NCBI GenBank assembly: GCA_019423565.1
Contig: JAHZBE010000004.1
Coordinates: 1-64,000 of the forward strand
DNA: 64,000 nucleotides
Direction: 5' to 3'
From: a bacterium
GTDB lineage: Bacteria; Bacillota_I; Bacilli_A; RF39; UBA660
Shown: positions 58,878 through 64,000 of the stretch, one piece after another
How positions within the stretch are numbered: position 1 is the stretch's first letter
How the letters are laid out: every line of letters starts with the position of its first letter
Made by a program: the position numbers and the translations under genes
The notes under the pieces: generated by a model
The model's database searches: none
Told to the model about the DNA's origin: nothing
The model's input: only the letters and a program-made list of their open reading frames with translations

Positions 58878-60119
58878 ATGAAAAAAATTTTGGAATATAT
58901 GTTAGTTATAATAACAATATTGGAATGCAATTCAATTTATACAAGAACTGTTAATTATAATTTTCATATATCGTTAATCAATTATATAATAATTTCTTTG
59001 TTTGCCTTATATGTAATATTAACCTTGAAAAAAAATAATAAATATAATATTAGTTCTAAATATGTATTTTTACTCTTATACGTTTTAATATATTTTAGTA
59101 TTAGTGTAAGGGATAATTATGTTAAATATTTATTTAATTTTATAATTTTATTACCAATAATGTACTTATATTTTAAGGAAAGTGAATTGAATAAAAAAAG
59201 TATAATAACTAAATTTTCTAAAACAATTTTTTGTTTATCTATTTTATCATTATTTTTCTATTTTTTTGGAATAACATTTAATTTAATCCCATCTAAAGCT
59301 ATTTTGGTAAATTGGGGTGGGATTAAGGTTAGACAAAGCTATTTCTTTTTACATTTTTCAACACAAACAATTGAACTTTTTGGAAAGTTAATTTATAGAA
59401 ATACGGGTGTCTTTACTGAAGCACCAATGTATGCATATATATTATTACTTGGATTAATATCTGAAATTCTTTATCCTACAAATAAAACAAAATTAAAGAA
59501 ATTTATATTTTTTATTACAATTTTAACAACATTATCAACAACGGGAATAATTATTTCAATAGTGGTTATGTTATTTGATTATATTTTTTATAAAGAATAT
59601 AATTCATTAAAAAAAATATTAAAAGTTGTTTTTGTACCATTAATATTTATAATTTCTTTTAACATTTTTATATATTTAGCTAATGAGAAAACAGACACTA
59701 AATCGTATTTAATTAGAATGGATGATTTTAATTCTTCAATTAGTGCATGGAAAGAAAATATTGTTTTTGGAAATGGATTTTCCAATTCATCAGTTACAGA
59801 ATCGTATATGTCAGAAAATATTAGAAATGGTTTGAATGGTCAAAGTAGTGCATATGGTAGAATTATTTCAGAGGGTGGGTTATATTTAGAATATATTTAT
59901 TTATGTCCACTTATAATGTTAATTTATAAAGGATTTAAATCTAAGAAAAAAATACTTGGAATAATTGGAATTTCATTCATATTTATATTTTTGAATACTA
60001 ATATACCTTACCAAAGTATTACACTTATTTTTATTGCATTTATAATATCACTAAATGAAACAATAAAAAATGAAAAAATAAAGAAAGAAAAGGAGCTTGT
60101 TATAAATGAAGAAATATGA
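58878..60119 (+). CDS. Wzy-like O-antigen/capsule polymerase
   Basis: 413 residues with about ten membrane helices and a large external loop around residues 270-340 ('FNSSISAWKENIVFGNGFSNSSVTESYMSE...GRIISEGGLYLEYIY'). That layout is typical of Wzy/O-antigen ligase family proteins. Sequence is otherwise variable, as usual for polymerases. It should link repeat units outside the membrane after Wzx flipping. The stop overlaps the glf start by 14 bases. Confidence 0.8.
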   Translation: MKKILEYMLVIITILECNSIYTRTVNYNFHISLINYIIISLFALYVILTLKKNNKYNISSKYVFLLLYVLIYFSISVRDNYVKYLFNFIILLPIMYLYFKESELNKKSIITKFSKTIFCLSILSLFFYFFGITFNLIPSKAILVNWGGIKVRQSYFFLHFSTQTIELFGKLIYRNTGVFTEAPMYAYILLLGLISEILYPTNKTKLKKFIFFITILTTLSTTGIIISIVVMLFDYIFYKEYNSLKKILKVVFVPLIFIISFNIFIYLANEKTDTKSYLIRMDDFNSSISAWKENIVFGNGFSNSSVTESYMSENIRNGLNGQSSAYGRIISEGGLYLEYIYLCPLIMLIYKGFKSKKKILGIIGISFIFIFLNTNIPYQSITLIFIAFIISLNETIKNEKIKKEKELVINEEI

Positions 60120-61212
60120 TTATTTAATAGTAGGATCAGGACTTTTTGGTTCTACATTTGCAAATTTAGCAAATAAAGCAGGTAAGAAAGTTTTAGTTAT
60201 AGATAAGAGAAAACATATAGCGGGTAACATTTATACAGAAAATGTAGAAGGAATAAATGTTCATAAATATGGTGCACATATATTTCATACAGATTATAAA
60301 GATGTATGGGATTATGTTAATTCATTTGTTGAATTTAATAGATATACAAATTCACCAGTAGCAAGAATAGGCAATGAAATATATAATATGCCTTTCAATA
60401 TGAATACTTTTTCAAAAATATGGAATGATGTATTTACGCCAGAAGATGCATTAAGACATATAAATGAAGAAAGAAAAGAAATGGAAGGTAAAGAGCCATC
60501 AAATTTAGAAGAACAAGCGATAAGTTTAGTTGGTAGAACAATATATGAAAAATTAATAAAAGGATATACAGAAAAGCAATGGAATAGAGATTGTAAAGAC
60601 TTACCAGCATTTATTATTAAAAGATTACCAGTAAGATTAATATATGACAATAATTATTTTAATGATAGATATCAAGGTATTCCAATAGGAGGATATACTA
60701 AATTAGTAGAAAAAATGTTAGAAGGAATAGAAGTAAAATTAAATACTAATTTCTTTGATAACGTTGAATATTATAAATCAATCGCAGAAAAAATAGTGTA
60801 TACAGGACCAATAGATGAATATTTTGATTATAAACTTGGTGAACTTGATTGGAGAAGCCTAAGATTTGAAGAAAAAATTCTTGATTGTGAAAATTATCAG
60901 GGAAATGCTGTTGTAAATTATACTGGACATGAAGTAGAATATACAAGAGTAATAGAACATAAGCATTTTGAATATGGTACTCAAGAAAAAACAGTAATAA
61001 CATATGAATATCCTGCAGATTACAAAAAGGGTATGGAAAAATATTATACAGTTAATGATGAAAAGAATAATAAACTTGCTGAAGAATATAGAAAATTAGC
61101 TTCACAAGAAGAAAATGTAATTTTTGGTGGAAGACTTGCAGAGTATAAATATTATGATATGGATGACGTAATTAAATCTGCATTTGGAAAGTACAATGAC
61201 AGTGGAAAATAA
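60106..61212 (+). CDS. glf: UDP-galactopyranose mutase
   Basis: 368 residues. ATG 60106 with AAAGGAG upstream. It has an FAD-binding 'IVGSGLFGSTFANLANKAGKKVLVIDKR' N-terminus, 'HIAGNIYTENVEGINVHKYGAHIFHTD', 'YTEKQWNRDCKDLP', 'FNDRYQGIPIGGYTKLVEKML' and 'NVIFGGRLAEYKYYDMDDVI'. These are the full set of UGM motifs. It converts UDP-galactopyranose to UDP-galactofuranose, so the glycan should contain galactofuranose. Confidence 0.97.
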   Translation: MKKYDYLIVGSGLFGSTFANLANKAGKKVLVIDKRKHIAGNIYTENVEGINVHKYGAHIFHTDYKDVWDYVNSFVEFNRYTNSPVARIGNEIYNMPFNMNTFSKIWNDVFTPEDALRHINEERKEMEGKEPSNLEEQAISLVGRTIYEKLIKGYTEKQWNRDCKDLPAFIIKRLPVRLIYDNNYFNDRYQGIPIGGYTKLVEKMLEGIEVKLNTNFFDNVEYYKSIAEKIVYTGPIDEYFDYKLGELDWRSLRFEEKILDCENYQGNAVVNYTGHEVEYTRVIEHKHFEYGTQEKTVITYEYPADYKKGMEKYYTVNDEKNNKLAEEYRKLASQEENVIFGGRLAEYKYYDMDDVIKSAFGKYNDSGK

Positions 61213-62272
61213 GAATATTTTAAAAAGAAATAGTAATGTTGAACTTTTAAAAATTATTGCCATATTATTAATAATTATTAGTCATATTATTCCATATAAT
61301 TATAAAAATTTTGGACTTGAGTACATCGATATAAGATTAGCAACTAGCAATATAACATTTATAATATTTCAATTTATAAGATATCTTGGACAAATTGGTA
61401 ATATTCTTTTTGTAATTTCTTCATCTTGGTTTTTAGTTGAAAAAAATAAAATTAATATAAAGAAAATTTTTATAATAATATTAAATTGTTTTTCTATATC
61501 CATGATATGTTTATTTATAATAATATTATTTGGTTATGAATTGAGTCCAAAACTTATTTTGAAGCAATTTTTTCCTATAACTTTTGCAAATAATTGGTTT
61601 ATTGGGTGTTATATTATGTTATATTTGTTTAGTCCTATTATCAACATAATAATAAATAATTTGTCAGAAAATAAAATGAAAATTATTGCTTATTTTTTAT
61701 CTGCATTTAATGTATTACAATTTTTTAAACAGAATAATTATATATATAATTATTTGCTTGGCTTTATTTCAATTTATTTTATTATTGCGTATTTAAAAAA
61801 GTATAGGATAGATAATTTAAATAATATTAAAAAAAATGTTACTACATTAATATTGAATATATGTTTATTGTTAATATTTATAGTAGTATTAAATCTTTTA
61901 GGCTTGAAAATTGGTGTTTTATATAATAAAATGCAGTATTTTACAAATATTAAAAATCCTTTTGTTTTTTTGATATCATTGACGATTTTCAATTTGTTTA
62001 GAAATATCAAAATGAATAGTAAATTTATAAATCATATTTCATCATTAACGTTACTTGTATATTTGATACATGATAATTATTTGATAAGAGAATTAGTAAG
62101 AAGAGATTTTTTTAATTTTGTTTATATTAATTTTGACTACAAATACATATTATTAATTTGTTTAATATCATCAATTGTTATTTTTATAGTTTCTTTTTGT
62201 ATCAGTGATTTGTATAAAAGAACAATTGAAAAAAAATATAGTGATATAATTAATAAGATTATAAAAATTTAA
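61196..62272 (+). CDS. acyltransferase 3-family membrane protein
   Basis: 358 residues from ATG 61196, which overlaps the glf end by 17 bases (GGAAAG upstream); TTG 61184 is a weaker alternative. Ten membrane helices. 'NSNVELLKIIAILLIIISHI' is the acyltransferase-3 opening with the conserved histidine, 'NNWFIGCYIMLYLFSPII' matches a second family motif. Such enzymes O-acetylate surface sugars. Confidence 0.85.
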   Translation: MTVENKNILKRNSNVELLKIIAILLIIISHIIPYNYKNFGLEYIDIRLATSNITFIIFQFIRYLGQIGNILFVISSSWFLVEKNKINIKKIFIIILNCFSISMICLFIIILFGYELSPKLILKQFFPITFANNWFIGCYIMLYLFSPIINIIINNLSENKMKIIAYFLSAFNVLQFFKQNNYIYNYLLGFISIYFIIAYLKKYRIDNLNNIKKNVTTLILNICLLLIFIVVLNLLGLKIGVLYNKMQYFTNIKNPFVFLISLTIFNLFRNIKMNSKFINHISSLTLLVYLIHDNYLIRELVRRDFFNFVYINFDYKYILLICLISSIVIFIVSFCISDLYKRTIEKKYSDIINKIIKI

Positions 62273-62289
62273 TGGGGTGATGCAATCGT

Positions 62290-63732
62290 ATGAAAAAGAA
62301 CAGTGTTACAAAAAATTATATATATAATTTATTATACCAAATACTCACTATAATAATTCCTTTAATAACAACTCCATATTTATCTAGGGTATTAGGTGCT
62401 GAAAATATTGGAATATATAGTTTTACAATTTCTATAACAACATATTTTATTCTTTTTGGTTCGCTTGGTGTTGCAATGTATGGACAAAGAGAAATAGCGT
62501 ATGTTCAAAATAATATTAAAAAAAGAAGTAAAATATTTTTTGAAATATTTTTGATGAGATGTATTACTCTTGGAATATCATTATTTATATTTTATATAAC
62601 TTTCTGTTTAAAAGGGCAATATAGTATTTATTACAAAATTTTAATTCTTGAAATTATTGCAAATGCAATTGATATTAGTTGGTATTTTCAAGGATTAGAA
62701 GAATTTAAAAAAACTGTAATGAGAAATACAATTGTAAAGTTAATTAGTGTTGTTTGTATTTTCATGTTTGTTAAAGAATCAACAGATTTAAATAAATATT
62801 TTATTATATATGTAATTTCAAACCTTTTAGGTAATTTGTCTTTATGGATGTATATACCTAAATTTGTTCAAAAAACGAAGTTAAAAGAATTAAATCTATT
62901 TAGGCATATTAAACCAACAATAATGTTATTTATACCACAAATAGCAACACAAATATATACAGTTTTGGATAAAACTATGATAGGTGTTATAGTGTCAGAT
63001 AAATCAGAAGTTGGATATTATGAACAAGCACAAAAGATAATAAAATTGTTAATGACGATTGCTACTTCACTTGGGACTGTTATGATGCCAAGAATTGCAG
63101 CAACATTTGCGAGTGGCAATCATAAAAGAGTAAGAGAATATATGAATAAATCTTTTTCATTTATACTTTTATTGGCATTTCCGTTAATGTTTGGAATTAT
63201 AAGCGTTTCTAGTAGTTTTGTACCAATATTTTATGGTAAAGGTTATGATAAGGTTATTCCGTTATTGTGTGTAATTAGTCCAATAATAGTTTTAATTGGT
63301 TTAAGTAACGTAACTGGAACGCAATATTTATTACCAACAAAGAAACAAAATCAATATACACTATCTGTTGTAGTAGGGGCAATTGTAAATTTGGTATTAA
63401 ATTTAATTTTGATTAAACATTTTGCAAGTATTGGTGCTTCAATAGCAACAGTAATTGCTGAACTTGCTGTAACGACAACACAATTTATATTAGTGAAAAA
63501 AGAAATTAAATTTATGGATGTCGTAAAATTATCTTATAAATATTTTATTGCATCAATAATAATGTTTATGTTTAGTATGATTGTAGGTCATTTTATAAAA
63601 GATAATTTTATATCAATTATTTTGCAAGTTATAATATCATGTCTTGTTTATTTTATTGTTTTATATATTTTTAAAGATAAATTAATTAATGAAGTATTAA
63701 ATAAATTTAAAATTAGAAAGAAGGTTAAATAG
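62290..63732 (+). CDS. Wzx-like oligosaccharide flippase
   Basis: 480 residues with 12-14 membrane helices. ATG 62290 with TGGGGTGATG upstream. 'NYIYNLLYQILTIIIPLITTPYLSRVLGAENIGIYSFTISITTYFILFGSLGVAMYGQREIAYVQ' is the characteristic opening of the polysaccharide biosynthesis (RfbX/Wzx) family. It moves the lipid-linked repeat unit across the membrane. A Wzy-like polymerase lies upstream, so this is a Wzx/Wzy-dependent pathway. Confidence 0.95.
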   Translation: MKKNSVTKNYIYNLLYQILTIIIPLITTPYLSRVLGAENIGIYSFTISITTYFILFGSLGVAMYGQREIAYVQNNIKKRSKIFFEIFLMRCITLGISLFIFYITFCLKGQYSIYYKILILEIIANAIDISWYFQGLEEFKKTVMRNTIVKLISVVCIFMFVKESTDLNKYFIIYVISNLLGNLSLWMYIPKFVQKTKLKELNLFRHIKPTIMLFIPQIATQIYTVLDKTMIGVIVSDKSEVGYYEQAQKIIKLLMTIATSLGTVMMPRIAATFASGNHKRVREYMNKSFSFILLLAFPLMFGIISVSSSFVPIFYGKGYDKVIPLLCVISPIIVLIGLSNVTGTQYLLPTKKQNQYTLSVVVGAIVNLVLNLILIKHFASIGASIATVIAELAVTTTQFILVKKEIKFMDVVKLSYKYFIASIIMFMFSMIVGHFIKDNFISIILQVIISCLVYFIVLYIFKDKLINEVLNKFKIRKKVK

Positions 63733-64000
63733 ATGAAAATAGCAGTAGCAGGAACTGGTTATGTTGGTTTATCTCTAGCAACATTACTTAGTCAAAATAA
63801 TGAGGTATATGCACTTGATGTTATACCAGAAAAAGTAGAGATGATAAATAATAGGATTAGTCCTATACAAGATGAATATATTGAAAAATATTTTAAAGAA
63901 AAAGAATTAAACTTAAAAGCAACTTTAGATTATAAAGAAGCGTTTGAAGGTGCTAGATTTGTTATAATTAGTACACCAACTAATTACGATGAAGAAAAAA
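63733..64000 (+). CDS. UDP-glucose/GDP-mannose dehydrogenase family protein (5' part, runs off the window)
   Basis: ATG 63733 two bases after the flippase end; AGAAAGAAGG upstream. The 89 visible residues start '[20 protein letters not shown]' (NAD-binding Rossmann fold) and contain '[11 protein letters not shown]' and '[13 protein letters not shown]'. These are typical of UDP-glucose 6-dehydrogenase and related nucleotide-sugar dehydrogenases. The product would be a uronic acid donor for the glycan. Substrate not decidable from this part. Confidence 0.9.
   Translation, partial: MKIAVAGTGYVGLSLATLLSQNNEVYALDVIPEKVEMINNRISPIQDEYIEKYFKEKELNLKATLDYKEAFEGARFVIISTPTNYDEEK

Noticed and set aside
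1..64000. tRNA or rRNA genes
   Set aside because: I found no cloverleaf with a GTTCGA-type T loop and CCA-like end, and no rRNA-like conserved sequence; all larger gaps are AT-rich.

Overview
The window is AT-rich DNA from a Gram-positive, low-GC bacterium (Bacillota, probably an uncultured gut Bacilli-type lineage). The evidence is a PASTA-type division penicillin-binding protein next to mraY and ftsW, a DnaB/DnaI primosome pair, a T-box leader in front of thrS, LPXTG-like surface proteins with a sortase, and Shine-Dalgarno sequences in front of most genes. TGA is used as a stop and tryptophan is TGG, so the code is standard and not that of Mycoplasma.

Layout. (1) 1-2.4 kb is the right end of a mobile element: two small coupled ORFs and a large serine recombinase. 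The element ends inside a penicillin-binding protein gene, at the codon of its catalytic serine; only the 3' half of that gene is in the window (2.4-3.45 kb). (2) 3.5-16.1 kb is chromosomal core: mraY, ftsW, an ORF6N-domain gene (frameshifted, followed by a broken second copy), dnaB-dnaI plus an unknown third gene, a T-box-controlled thrS with a small leader ORF, a GspE-type ATPase divergent from two prepilin genes, a YlbJ-like membrane protein, a class I amidotransferase and a small ORF. (3) 16.1-22.6 kb is a tandem array of eight DUF1016/YhcG-type PDDEXK nuclease genes: five intact, one with a single-base A-tract frameshift, two degraded. They are mosaics of each other. (4) 22.9-24.2 kb holds two priming sugar transferases, the first truncated. 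(5) 24.3-55.3 kb is an integrative conjugative element of the Tn1549-like type: ParA/ParB, a thioester/Cna-B adhesin with its own sortase, a 2361-residue helicase-methylase with tnpV written inside it in another frame, a TOPRIM protein, an oriT-like region, MobC, relaxase, PcfB, an ArdC-like protein, VirD4, VirB2-, VirB6-, PrgI- and VirB4-like proteins, a C39-like peptidase and, on the opposite strand, a eukaryotic-type Ser/Thr kinase. No integrase for this element lies in the window. (6) 55.6-64 kb is an exopolysaccharide/capsule operon: three glycosyltransferases, a Wzy-like polymerase, UDP-galactopyranose mutase, an acyltransferase, a Wzx-like flippase and the start of a UDP-glucose/GDP-mannose-type dehydrogenase.

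The most unusual signal is a family of palindromes inside coding sequence. Every DUF1016 paralogue, the ORF6N gene and parB carry one odd-length palindrome whose single central base is always the first base of an NTN codon (Leu, Ile, Val or Met). The arms differ from gene to gene yet stay symmetric. Unrelated protein families therefore share the same DNA architecture in the same codon phase. The DUF1016 array and the ORF6N gene also share a conserved upstream module.

How the parts work together: the sugar transferases and the 55-64 kb operon should make one surface glycan containing galactofuranose, flipped by Wzx and polymerised by Wzy. The conjugative element lies between these two transcription units. 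Its relaxase, MobC, VirD4 and type IV secretion genes form one transfer machine, and the adhesin plus sortase may help cell contact.
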